A stretch of 14,431 bases of DNA from RGIG8767 sp964386235 (GTDB lineage Bacteria; Bacillota; Clostridia; Lachnospirales; Lachnospiraceae): assembly GCA_964386235.1 (NCBI GenBank), contig CAYLSH010000048.1, positions 1-14,431 on the forward strand. The letters run 5' to 3'. Below are positions 1 to 6,397 of this stretch, piece after piece. Position 1 is the stretch's first letter, and each line of letters begins with the position of its first letter. The notes below the pieces were generated by a model. That model was not told where the DNA came from. It was given only the letters and a program-made list of their open reading frames with translations, and did no database searches. The translations under genes and the position numbers were made by a program.

Positions 1-817
1 AACCCCTTGTAAATTCAAGGTTTCTTTCGCTTGTCATAAATATATCACGTTCCCCAGTAGCAGATATCAGTAATGCTCGTCCTTCTCCTGCTTCAATTAT
101 TTTTTTCAAATTAACGATAAAACCAACCTGCATGGAGTTAGGCTGTAAACAATACTTTTCAACAGAAGGAATCTCTTCACTCTTGGCAGTCTCCCTCTGC
201 TTTTTAATTATTTTGTATCTCTCTTTATATTGTTCATAAAACTCATCATATTCTAATGTATATTCACTATTCCAAAGCTCATTGAATTCTTGCAACACGC
301 TCTGTGTAATCTCGCCTTTTTGCGTTGATACCACACGTGTATTCCACTCACGATTACTTGTAAGTGCAGTTCTCGTCATATTGGAACTACCTATAATAAT
401 TCTATAGATCTCATCTTTTTTAAAGATATATCCCTTGGTATGAAATCCGTCTCCGGAAGCTTCCACATCATACATTTTCAATGTAATATTAGTAAGACTA
501 TTTAACTTTTCTAAAGCTCTCGGTTCACTAAAATTCAGATAATTCGTTGTAAGGATTTCTCCCTTAACGCTTTTCTTTTCAAGGGCTTTCAGCGTCTGTA
601 ACAACGGTGTAATTCCACCCATTGTAATAAACGCCACACTAATTTGAAACCCGTCGCATGCCAACAATTCATCCTCTATAGATGATAATACTTTCTTTCC
701 TTGCTTGTAGTTATTCGAAATAAACTGTGGCTTATACGCAAGATTAGATGCAACTGTTCCATCTATGTATGCGGTTTCAAATCCACTACGCATTTCTTGT
801 AATTTGTCCTGTGTCAT
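1..817 (-). CDS. N-terminal part of PLD/DEAD-type helicase (DUF3427-like), runs off left edge, Walker A broken
   Basis: Open frame from an ATG at 817 to the window edge (272 codons visible). I chose 817 because GAGGA lies about 6 bases upstream; an in-frame ATG at 829 has a weaker site. Residues about 40-150 form a phospholipase-D-like nuclease domain: the motif HTKGYIFKKD and the following GSSNMT match the HxK...D and G-S-N parts of that fold. The rest resembles the N-terminal third of superfamily 2 helicases that carry a PLD domain and DUF3427, often found in defence or mobile regions. The family continues ISATG-TGKT (Walker A); here ISATG (to residue 255) is followed by ERDIFMTSERNLEFTRG, so the P-loop lysine is missing and similarity stops. 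Either the gene is interrupted or deleted here, or it is a divergent member. There is no in-frame stop before the edge. Confidence 0.7.
   Translation of the reverse strand, partial: MTQDKLQEMRSGFETAYIDGTVASNLAYKPQFISNNYKQGKKVLSSIEDELLACDGFQISVAFITMGGITPLLQTLKALEKKSVKGEILTTNYLNFSEPRALEKLNSLTNITLKMYDVEASGDGFHTKGYIFKKDEIYRIIIGSSNMTRTALTSNREWNTRVVSTQKGEITQSVLQEFNELWNSEYTLEYDEFYEQYKERYKIIKKQRETAKSEEIPSVEKYCLQPNSMQVGFIVNLKKIIEAGEGRALLISATGERDIFMTSERNLEFTRG
5..20. repeat. Short inverted repeat at the helicase break
   Basis: CCTTG, six bases, CAAGG. It lies within about 30 bases of the point where helicase similarity is lost. Such small dyads occur at integrase core sites, but the stem is short and could be chance. 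Confidence 0.3.
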
Positions 818-831
818 TTTATTCCTCATTC

Positions 832-897
832 CTAATCCGGTAAGTTTTGTCCTTTAATCCACAACGTTTTTTGCTCATATATTCCATCGTTAATCAT
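832..897 (-). CDS. 21-residue mini-ORF upstream of the helicase fragment
   Basis: ATG at 897, stop at 834-832, preceded by GGAGGAAG with nine bases after GGAGG, a better ribosome site than most here. The peptide begins MINDGIYEQ and ends KGQNLPD. Its stop lies three bases before the alternative ATG (829) of the helicase gene and 14 bases before the preferred one, so the two could be translationally coupled. The start resembles the opening of some longer DUF3427 helicases (M-I-N-x-G-I/L-Y-E), from memory. It may be the remnant N-terminus of a longer helicase, a leader peptide, or chance. I know no function for it. Confidence 0.35.
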   Translation of the reverse strand: MINDGIYEQKTLWIKGQNLPD

Positions 898-967
898 CGT
901 GTACTTCCTCCAGTCTCAACTCCGCATTTTATCCTTACGCAGTTCCATAATACCATCTTACAAAATC

Positions 968-1255
968 TCACTCCCACATCCCGCTATCCAAAATCTTCTG
1001 CAAACTCTGAATTACCGTCTCATAACCTACCGGTACAAAAAGCAATCCCATGGTAATATCCTCATAATCACTTTTATATACCCGACTTTCAATTATCTCC
1101 CGCAATATTTCCGGCACACATACACCTTCTTTAGCCGAAGGGCAGACAATCATTTCCGAGCGCACAGCACGGACTTCCGGTATAAGCTTTGGCAGTTCAT
1201 CTGAAATGCGCATAGTTTCTACAATCTTATGAATATCATGTGAACTACCACCCAC
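968..1255 (-). pseudogene. 3' fragment of an unrecognised gene, cut off by the IS right end
   Basis: An open frame ending at TGA 970-968. The only start is a GTG at 1255, which lies inside the right-end hairpin of the TnpB element, so the first five codons are element sequence and the genuine part begins near 1239. No ribosome site belongs to that GTG. The remaining 90 residues (for example DELPKLIPEVRAVRSEMIVC and LFVPVGYETVIQSLQKIL) look like normal globular protein sequence, but I do not recognise a family. The sequence on the other side of the element (2750-2800) encodes something different, so a clean insertion into one gene does not explain both flanks: a deletion or rearrangement has probably occurred. 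Probably not functional. Confidence 0.5.
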
Positions 1256-1269
1256 CTAAAGGTAGGTGG
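1252..1269. repeat. IS right-end hairpin
   Basis: CCACCT pairs with AGGTGG around AAAGGT. It shares ACCTAAAGGT with the left-end hairpin and sits about 12 bases inside the estimated right boundary, as in subterminal TnpA-recognition hairpins. Confidence 0.65.
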
Positions 1270-1276
1270 CTTCTAA

Positions 1277-1294
1277 AAGGTGCTTATGCACCTT
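1277..1294. repeat. 7-bp hairpin just downstream of tnpB
   Basis: AAGGTGC, TTAT, GCACCTT, 38 bases after the tnpB stop. On the minus strand it ends in CCTTTT, so it could act as a weak terminator, but its position also fits a stem of the omega-RNA scaffold. Confidence 0.45.
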
Positions 1295-1331
1295 CGTTTA
1301 AGAAGTTTGATATTTAAGTTTCCACCTATTA

Positions 1332-2582
1332 CTAGGCAATCCTTATTCTTATAGGCGTGTCCACTTCGCCTCTACCGTATAGGATATTCATATCCACAAC
1401 GCTACTTTTTCGCATGATGTTCAATGCTCCATTCACATCTGCATTGAATGTTTTGCCACCAGATGTTCTGTAAAGACCACGGTGTATTCTTTTACCGCTG
1501 AAAGTATATTCCTTGGGATTATCAGCATTGTAAACTGGAATAGCATCTTTATCCCAAAATGAGGATTTTGAAGTATAGCTTTCTTCCTGTTTAACATAGG
1601 TTATATCATTCAGTTTACATAGATATTCCAATTTTTCACGAAGCTGACCGTATGGAATATTTACAAAGTTCTGATTATTTGACTTGCCAATATTTGAACT
1701 TCTTTGGAAAGTTTCATTGTATCCAACAACAAGAGTTCCAATATCATTTGCAATACAATATTCTATGACTTTACGAGCTGTTTTGTTCATGTAATCATTT
1801 ACTTTGTTGTTTCGGTCGCGCGCAATAGATTTTTGCCTGTTAGTGATTTTTCTGCCAAGATGTTGTCTATCTTTAATGGATTGCAAACGGGCATTTTCCT
1901 TGTTGAACCATTGATTGATGGATTTCAATTTTCTTCCATCAATGATGAATGATTTACCTTTGCTTGATACTGCTGTTACAAGATTATTTATACCTAAATC
2001 CAAAGCAAGTGCATTGTTAGTATTGAGATTCCTTTGAACACATTCAGTTTTATAGATGTACTGGATTTCAAAGAACCTTGCGTTAGCTTTAGGCATGATA
2101 CGAATTTCTTTAATTTTTTTATCGAGTAATATAGGCGGTATCTTTATCTCAACAGACTTATGCGTTTTCTTAAAACTATTAGAAAACGGAAGTATTAACT
2201 TATTTCCATTAAGTCTTACAAAACCTATGACAAGTGTTGCATATCCATCTTTCGGAAGGTAATGTGGTAGCTTACAATCCTTAAAAGCATATTTACCCTG
2301 TTTGGCACGCTTTAGCAGACCGAAAAATGACTTGAACGAACCATCAACCTCTTTAAGAATCTGTTGCGCCATGTTTGAATTAAGAGTTTTGTAGTTAGAG
2401 CTGTTTTTCAACAGAGTATAGTTTTTCTCATACTTCAAAAACTCGCCTTCATTAAAATAATACTGCCGCACATTGTATATGGCTTCATTAGTGAGGTTTT
2501 TAGCAGCGTGACACAATTCTTTTATGGAATTGTAATCTTCTTTAGACAGATGTTTGACCTGTTGTTTTACTGTAAGATACAT
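1332..2582 (-). CDS. tnpB: TnpB-family RNA-guided endonuclease without zinc finger
   Basis: This 416-residue protein has full TnpB length. Members of the family are RNA-guided DNA nucleases that use the omega-RNA from the element's right end and help the element persist at donor sites. The RuvC-like active site is visible: D195 in ALALDLGINN, E333/E334 in VKQEESYTSK, and D382 in TFNADVNGALNI. The usual CxxC...CxxC zinc finger between the last two motifs is absent; the segment there (residues 340-378) reads SFWDKDAIP...FSGKRIHRGLYRTSGG, a form I recall in a distinct clade of clostridial and cyanobacterial TnpBs. The start has an AAAGGAGA ribosome site, and an extended -10 promoter lies inside the element. 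All catalytic residues are present, so the gene looks intact. No tnpA accompanies it. Confidence 0.9.
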   Translation of the reverse strand: MYLTVKQQVKHLSKEDYNSIKELCHAAKNLTNEAIYNVRQYYFNEGEFLKYEKNYTLLKNSSNYKTLNSNMAQQILKEVDGSFKSFFGLLKRAKQGKYAFKDCKLPHYLPKDGYATLVIGFVRLNGNKLILPFSNSFKKTHKSVEIKIPPILLDKKIKEIRIMPKANARFFEIQYIYKTECVQRNLNTNNALALDLGINNLVTAVSSKGKSFIIDGRKLKSINQWFNKENARLQSIKDRQHLGRKITNRQKSIARDRNNKVNDYMNKTARKVIEYCIANDIGTLVVGYNETFQRSSNIGKSNNQNFVNIPYGQLREKLEYLCKLNDITYVKQEESYTSKSSFWDKDAIPVYNADNPKEYTFSGKRIHRGLYRTSGGKTFNADVNGALNIMRKSSVVDMNILYGRGEVDTPIRIRIA

Positions 2583-2632
2583 AGCAATTTTCTCCTTTCC
2601 ACTAGATTTAGGAAATATTATCCTATGTATCT

Positions 2633-2660
2633 ATTATATCAGATATTTTACTGGTTTCAT
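2633..2660 (-). promoter_or_regulatory. Promoter of tnpB
   Basis: TATAAT (2638-2633) with an upstream TG giving an extended -10 (TGATATAAT), and ATGAAA (2660-2655) 16 bases further up. It lies about 50 bases before the tnpB start, between it and the left-end hairpin. Confidence 0.6.
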
Positions 2661-2710
2661 AGCATTTTAGTAAAAATACATGTTTTTTTCGGAAATCAAA
2701 CACCATTCAT

Positions 2711-2732
2711 CCCACGACCTAAAGGTCGTGGG
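2711..2732. repeat. IS left-end hairpin
   Basis: A perfect 10-bp stem, CCCACGACCT, AA, AGGTCGTGGG, about 15 bases inside the estimated left boundary. It is longer and stronger than the right-end hairpin and shares the ACCTAAAGGT core with it. Confidence 0.75.
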
Positions 2733-2749
2733 TTTTCTGGTTGAAACAT

Positions 2750-2800
2750 TATAAAAACAATTGGAGACTGCTTAGGCCGAAGCAGGATAACCCGGTTCAC
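2750..2800 (-). pseudogene. 17-codon relic of a DUF3427-type helicase
   Basis: On the minus strand these bases read VNRVILLRPKQSPIVFI. This matches the stretch just before helicase motif VI in DUF3427-type helicases, which as I recall reads approximately VNQVIMLRPTQSPIVFI followed by QQLGRGLRK. The continuation is lost because the left end of the TnpB element begins there. Upstream the frame merges with the end of the zinc-binding gene. The relic lies upstream of the helicase N-terminal piece in transcriptional sense, so the two fragments are in the wrong order to be one simply interrupted gene. Identification is from memory of the family. Confidence 0.6.
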
Positions 2801-2808
2801 TTTACGCA

Positions 2809-3438
2809 TCAACAAAACGAATACTTCTTCATCCCGGCATGTGATTGCTCCAACGCAGCAAATATAGAATCCAGTCTTCTTATCGCCTGCTTCTTATCCC
2901 TACGCTCTGCAGCTTTATAATATTTCTTCTGACGTTTTGTACTCTTTGGCAGTTTTCTATAATCATCCATGATGATAACCTTTGCACGATCATGTGCTGT
3001 AATATACTCCACAATTTTCTCCATCGACTCCGTTGGTTTCACATCATACTGTCTATGGAAATCTCCGCAAATTGCAACGTTAAATCTCATTTCAGGAGAA
3101 TATGTATTACGATGATACAGTAAGTAATCACCACATTCTTTTCTCTGAAATACCTTCCAAAATCCAACTTCGGTCTGAATGTATAACGTGTCAGATCGTT
3201 TGTGATAATGAAACTGCAGATTTCTTTTTCTAGACCAAGTTGCAATTGCATTCTTATGTACATTCACATCGCCACACAAACCGGCACAGTATTTACATGG
3301 ATGATAATACTTACGTTCAGCAACTTCTACACTCATTTCTTTACGATTGTCCTGTTTAATTCTACTTGCATAAATACATCCGAATCTATGATAAATCTTA
3401 TTCTTTTTATCACACTTTCTGCTTGCTACTACTAACAT
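2809..3438 (-). CDS. Hypothetical protein with Ada-like zinc-binding N-terminus
   Basis: A 209-residue protein with an ATG at 3438, GGAGG seven bases upstream, and a good promoter. Residues 9-55 contain C9, H17-x3-C21 and C48-x2-C51 (YYHPCKYCAGL). This spacing resembles the small Ada-type zinc fold, in which a 'H...C' hairpin is followed by 'RPCKxC' and which often accompanies nucleases or DNA-repair domains. The middle (65-150) has FHYHKRSDTLYIQT and FHRQYDV but no catalytic motif I can name. The C-terminus (160-200) is rich in K and R and probably helical, perhaps binding nucleic acid. No signal peptide or membrane segment. It sits alone between remnants. Real gene with good confidence; function unknown. 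Confidence 0.75.
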   Translation of the reverse strand: MLVVASRKCDKKNKIYHRFGCIYASRIKQDNRKEMSVEVAERKYYHPCKYCAGLCGDVNVHKNAIATWSRKRNLQFHYHKRSDTLYIQTEVGFWKVFQRKECGDYLLYHRNTYSPEMRFNVAICGDFHRQYDVKPTESMEKIVEYITAHDRAKVIIMDDYRKLPKSTKRQKKYYKAAERRDKKQAIRRLDSIFAALEQSHAGMKKYSFC

Positions 3439-3540
3439 TCCATTTCCTCCATTTCAATATATTAAAAATAAAAGGAACCAAGAATCAGGAACATTTTCCT
3501 TTCCTAATGGCTAATGGCCTTCCTTTAAAACAATACTCGC

Positions 3541-3569
3541 ATTTTAGAAGTCCAATAAAACTCTCTCAA
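3541..3569 (-). promoter_or_regulatory. Promoter of the zinc-binding protein gene
   Basis: TTGAGA (3569-3564) and TAAAAT (3546-3541), 17-base spacer, each hexamer one base from the sigma-A consensus. It predicts a 5' leader of about 95 bases before the ATG at 3438; the leader contains a small CCATTAG direct repeat and no recognisable riboswitch. Confidence 0.55.
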
Positions 3570-3841
3570 TTGATAAAAGCAAAACATTTATACATCCTCC
3601 TATATCAGACCCCATTCTACTTATGCATCCGATGAAGGATTCCAATTGTTATCTTGGCGGTTGGCTTTACCATATGGAGGAAGAAGTGGAATGGGAAGCA
3701 GTCGAACCTATTTCCTTAGGCAGAATTATTGATATCGCCGCAATGTCAGACGCCATTTATTTTCAAGGAGGATTTTGGGAATCCCAAAACTGGAATCCCG
3801 AAAATGACGGATATTTCCCGATTCAGTCTACAGATGTATAG
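3548..3841 (+). pseudogene. Orphan ORF, probably the 3' remnant of an unrecognised gene
   Basis: The frame is open from just after a TAG at 3545-3547 to the stop codon at 3839-3841. The first usable ATG is at 3623 (72 codons), but nothing like a ribosome site precedes it. From about 3640 the product looks like real protein (CYLGGWLYHMEEEVEWEAVE, then DAIYFQGGFWESQNWNPEN): acidic, tryptophan-rich and compact. The part before 3623 looks random. I do not recognise the family. The best reading is the C-terminal end of a lost gene, stranded beside the pilus operon. It could also be a small expressed protein. Confidence 0.35.
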
Positions 3842-3911
3842 GATGTTAGATTTCTGGAAGGAAATAAATGGTGTAGACGAAACATAACATCACCTGTTTC
3901 ACCATAGCAAT

Positions 3912-3944
3912 AAAAGGAGGGAGCATAAACAACTCCCTCCTTTT
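3912..3944. terminator. Bidirectional terminator closing the pilus operon
   Basis: A perfect 12-bp stem, AAAAGGAGGGAG with CTCCCTCCTTTT, around a 9-base loop. It begins 11 bases past the pilT stop, and on the minus strand the stem ends in TTTTATTG. The flanking A and T runs let it serve both strands. Confidence 0.85.
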
Positions 3945-3955
3945 ATCATTCTATC

Positions 3956-5020
3956 CTATTTAATATTCAGTTTCCTTGACAGCATTTCTGCATTTACCGC
4001 ATACCCCAGTGCCGTTTCCTTGGTAATGACTCCCTGACGTACCAGACGCACAAGACTATTATCCATGGAGATCATGTCATCCGCATCCGCTCCATAGACA
4101 ACACCCTCTATCTGAGGCACCTTATTGTCACGGATCATGTTGCGAATAGCCGGAGTTGCCGTCATAATTTCAAATACAGGAACCAGTTTTCCGTTCACAT
4201 CCGGAACCAGCTGTTGTGAAATAACGGCTCTGAGTACCAGTGATAACTGAATTGCAATCTGGTGTTGCTGCTCTGGTGGAAATACGTCGATAATTCTGTC
4301 AATCGTATTGGCAGCTCCGATCGTATGCAGAGTGGATAACATCAGATGCCCAGTTTCTGCCGCAGTCATGGCAACCTGTATCGTTTCATAGTCCCGCAAT
4401 TCTCCAAGCAAAATGACATCCGGGCTCTGTCTGAGTGCAGCACGAAGCGCCGGTACATACCCTTCCGTATCCAGATGAATCTCTCTCTGGCTAATAATGC
4501 TTTTATTATGACTGTGAAGGTATTCTAACGGATCCTCCAGCGTAATAATATGTTTTGCATATTTTTGATTAATGGCATCCACGATACACGAAAGTGTGGT
4601 GGATTTTCCGCATCCCGCCGGTCCTGTAACAAGAACAAGGCCTTTTGACATATCACTTAGTTCAATAACCGAATCCGGGATCATCAATTCTTTATGATCC
4701 GGCAAACGGAATGTAATAATACGCACTACTACCGCCATCGTACCACGCTGCATATAGGCATTTACTCGGAATCTCGACATTCCCGGTATTGCAAATGAGA
4801 AATCATCATCCCCACTGTCATGAAATCTTGACATAGTTCTGTTATTTGCCAGTTCGTAAATCTGCTTTACAATTTCTTCCGTATCAGCAGGCAAAAGTTT
4901 GTTTTCGTCACGATTGACAATAACATCATTAATCCGGTAAGAAACAGGCAATCCGGCAACAATAAATATATCCGATGCTTTACTTGCAATGGCATTTTCT
5001 AATATTTCTTTTACATTCAT
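3956..5020 (-). CDS. pilT: Type IV pilus retraction ATPase PilT
   Basis: A cytoplasmic hexameric ATPase that powers pilus retraction. The 354-residue protein has the standard PilT length and order: N-terminal PAS-like region (1-100), Walker A GPAGCGKST (133-141), Asp box ITLEDPLEYLH (159-169), Walker B DVILLGELRD with E207 (201-210), and His box GHLMLSTLHT (224-233). The PilT signature AIRNMIRDNK (291-300) separates it from the extension ATPase PilB, and there is no N-terminal MshEN or zinc-binding region. The start has GGGGAG upstream. It is the last gene of the operon, 18 bases after the preceding gene and directly before the terminator. All catalytic residues are present. Confidence 0.95.
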   Translation of the reverse strand: MNVKEILENAIASKASDIFIVAGLPVSYRINDVIVNRDENKLLPADTEEIVKQIYELANNRTMSRFHDSGDDDFSFAIPGMSRFRVNAYMQRGTMAVVVRIITFRLPDHKELMIPDSVIELSDMSKGLVLVTGPAGCGKSTTLSCIVDAINQKYAKHIITLEDPLEYLHSHNKSIISQREIHLDTEGYVPALRAALRQSPDVILLGELRDYETIQVAMTAAETGHLMLSTLHTIGAANTIDRIIDVFPPEQQHQIAIQLSLVLRAVISQQLVPDVNGKLVPVFEIMTATPAIRNMIRDNKVPQIEGVVYGADADDMISMDNSLVRLVRQGVITKETALGYAVNAEMLSRKLNIK

Positions 5021-5038
5021 ATTCCGTTCTCCCCTTTA

Positions 5039-5446
5039 TCAAGGTGCCTGTAATACCGGAAGGGAAGTATCTCCTTCCCAGTCGCCCGTATTCACAATCT
5101 TCCATTTGGTAATATCATAATCATAAGAATCCATTGATTCATTCAAAAAACTAACTCCTACAACCAGTTCCTGTCTTTGATTTACCGGAACCGTAAACTC
5201 CGCATAGCCATCCGAATCCTGCTGTAAATATAATTTTTCGGGATGAATAAGAATCTCCCGTGCACGGTCAGATGCTCCGTAATATTCCGTTGTATGCTCG
5301 GCAAGTTCTCTACTCAAGGAATAATCATTGCGAGCCGATGAAATTGCAAGTGCGGCAAGCACCGCAAAACTAAGTCCTGTCAGAATCACCAGCATGGAAG
5401 AGGTTCCAATATTCATGACAATCGTTTTATTTTTTCTTTTCTTCAT
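5039..5446 (-). CDS. Pilin-like membrane-anchored protein (PilX/minor-pilin type)
   Basis: 135 residues from the ATG at 5446, which I prefer because GGGGA precedes it and it gives a short basic leader (KKRKNK) before a membrane helix at about 14-36. An ATG at 5494 is also in frame but would overlap the upstream gene and add 16 residues. The helix reads GTSSMLVILTGLSFAVLAAL after NI, reminiscent of the N-terminal anchor of PilX or GspK-like minor pilins (basic leader, G, then a hydrophobic helix). After it comes RNDYSLSRELAEHTTEYYGASDRAREI, a typical amphipathic continuation, and a beta-rich C-terminal half. No Glu at +5. Assigned by topology and operon position; the family is not certain. Confidence 0.7.
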   Translation of the reverse strand: MKKRKNKTIVMNIGTSSMLVILTGLSFAVLAALAISSARNDYSLSRELAEHTTEYYGASDRAREILIHPEKLYLQQDSDGYAEFTVPVNQRQELVVGVSFLNESMDSYDYDITKWKIVNTGDWEGDTSLPVLQAP

Positions 5447-5480
5447 ATTAATCCCCATTCCGCAGACGCGGATTACTTTA

Positions 5481-5906
5481 CTATTCCACCTCATGAATAC
5501 GGCTTGTCATCAAGGTATAAAGAACATCCGCCTGTTCTCCTTTTACCATAATGTGTGCCTCCAGTAAATTCCCATTTTCACGCAGATGCATTTCCAGTAT
5601 ATATTTTCCATCTTCCTTGCAAGGTTCCCAATTCTCATCCAGATTCATTTTCCATGTATCCTGCTTCCAGGATCCCTGCGGAAAAACTTTCTGCCAGCTT
5701 TCATTTTCAAAATCCCAGCCATTGTAATACTCAGCCACATTTGCAGCAATCTCAACCGCGTGTGTCAGTTTCTCTGAACGTACGCTAAGTGAATGAGCCT
5801 CACTGAAAAGCTGTACACAAAAAGCAGTGATAACAGAGAAAAAGAAAATGGATATCATCAGTTCGGTTAGGAATAATTTTGAACTATTGTCTCTTTGTCC
5901 CCTCAT
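5481..5906 (-). CDS. Type IV prepilin-like protein with noncanonical cleavage site
   Basis: A 141-residue protein. Residues 10-34 read K-LFLTELMISIFFFSVITA and onward, which follows the type IV pilin pattern (F-T-L-I-E-L, then a hydrophobic helix). E15 stands at or next to the usual Glu+5, but the residue before the helix is lysine rather than glycine, so ordinary prepilin-peptidase cleavage is doubtful. The helix continues into an amphipathic stretch (SVRSEKLTHAVEIAANVAEYY), as in pilin alpha-1, followed by a beta-rich domain with several tryptophans. The start overlaps the previous stop as ATGA, with GGAGG nine bases upstream, so translation is probably coupled. Likely a minor pilin or pseudopilin. 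Confidence 0.75.
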   Translation of the reverse strand: MRGQRDNSSKLFLTELMISIFFFSVITAFCVQLFSEAHSLSVRSEKLTHAVEIAANVAEYYNGWDFENESWQKVFPQGSWKQDTWKMNLDENWEPCKEDGKYILEMHLRENGNLLEAHIMVKGEQADVLYTLMTSRIHEVE

Positions 5907-6394
5907 GAACCATTTCCTCCCATGTCACTTCTGATCGTAATCAAAATCCTCTCCTGATTACTTTCCGTATCTTCACATTCTACTAACAAAGTATGCGGCT
6001 CCGGCATGGAAAAATCCAGGCTCTTAAGCGGAACAATCTCCTGTCCGTCTATAGAAGACACCTTTGCTCCTTCTTTTGTGTACAGTTCACAAAGATATCC
6101 ATCCTTTAAATAGAGGTAACACACATAGTCCTTGGTCTGGGCAATCCGAATACAGTCAATCCCATCAAATTCCGCAATACTGATCCCATTCTGTTCATCA
6201 TTCTGATGAATCATTTCCCTTATATAGGCTCCGGCCACTCTGGCGTTTTCATTCCGTTCACTTCTTTCCACTATGGAACGATAAAAATTAACAGCAAGCA
6301 ATAAGAGAACGATGGAGAAAAAAGTAAATAGCAAAAAGACTGCCATCTGAAAAAGAATATCTATATTATGTTTCTTTTCCGCTTCCCTTCTCAT
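5903..6394 (-). CDS. DUF4860-family pilus-operon protein
   Basis: A 163-residue protein with one membrane helix (about 14-36, ILFQMAVFLLFTFFSIVLLLL) after a short charged N-terminus, and an outside domain. The part AGAYIREMIHQND...SIAEFDGIDCIRIAQT...YLKDGYLCELYTKEG matches my memory of the DUF4860 family, found in clostridial type IV pilus or secretion operons and shaped like a minor pilin. No catalytic motif. The start has GAGGAG six bases upstream. It begins three bases after the previous gene and overlaps the next by four. Role: probably a structural or assembly component at the cell surface. Confidence 0.75.
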   Translation of the reverse strand: MRREAEKKHNIDILFQMAVFLLFTFFSIVLLLLAVNFYRSIVERSERNENARVAGAYIREMIHQNDEQNGISIAEFDGIDCIRIAQTKDYVCYLYLKDGYLCELYTKEGAKVSSIDGQEIVPLKSLDFSMPEPHTLLVECEDTESNQERILITIRSDMGGNGS

Positions 6395-6397
6395 ACA

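Larger units (their letters stand above)
1240..1450 (-). ncRNA. Probable omega-RNA region at the tnpB 3' end
   Basis: In TnpB systems the guide RNA is made from the 3' end of tnpB through the element's right end, with the guide just beyond it. Here the segment from the last codons of tnpB to 1240 contains a 7-bp hairpin with a TTAT loop (1277-1294) and the right-end hairpin (1252-1269). The guide would start ATGATATTCATAAGATTG (1239 downward). Inferred from family knowledge and these structures; the 5' end is a guess. Confidence 0.4.
1240..2749 (-). mobile_element. IS200/IS605-type element with tnpB only (IS1341-like)
   Basis: The element is defined by tnpB in the middle and by subterminal hairpins that both contain the 10-base palindrome ACCTAAAGGT (1254-1263 and 2717-2726). 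Read on the minus strand, the left end begins near ATGTTTCAACC (2749 downward) and the right end finishes at GGTAGTTCAC (to 1240). There are no terminal inverted repeats or target duplications, as expected for this single-strand family. No Y1 transposase (tnpA) gene is present, so movement would need TnpA in trans. Boundaries are estimated to within a few bases. Flanks: a helicase relic on the left-end side and a headless gene on the right-end side. Confidence 0.8.

Noticed and set aside
1256..1300. The two neighbouring hairpins as part of a CRISPR array
   Set aside because: There are only two unlike hairpins, with no regular repeat-spacer pattern; they fit the right end of the TnpB element.
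2769..2784. Hairpin TGCTT/AAGCA after the zinc-motif gene as a terminator
   Set aside because: The stem is only five pairs, the T-run is eight or more bases away, and the bases belong to the helicase relic.
3366..3635. Plus-strand ORF overlapping the start and promoter of the zinc-motif gene
   Set aside because: No ribosome site, low-complexity composition, and it lies opposite a well supported gene and its promoter.
5447..5494. Upstream ATG at 5494 as start of the last pilin-like gene
   Set aside because: It overlaps the preceding gene by 14 bases, has no ribosome site, and puts 16 extra residues before the basic leader. The ATG at 5446 has GGGGA upstream.
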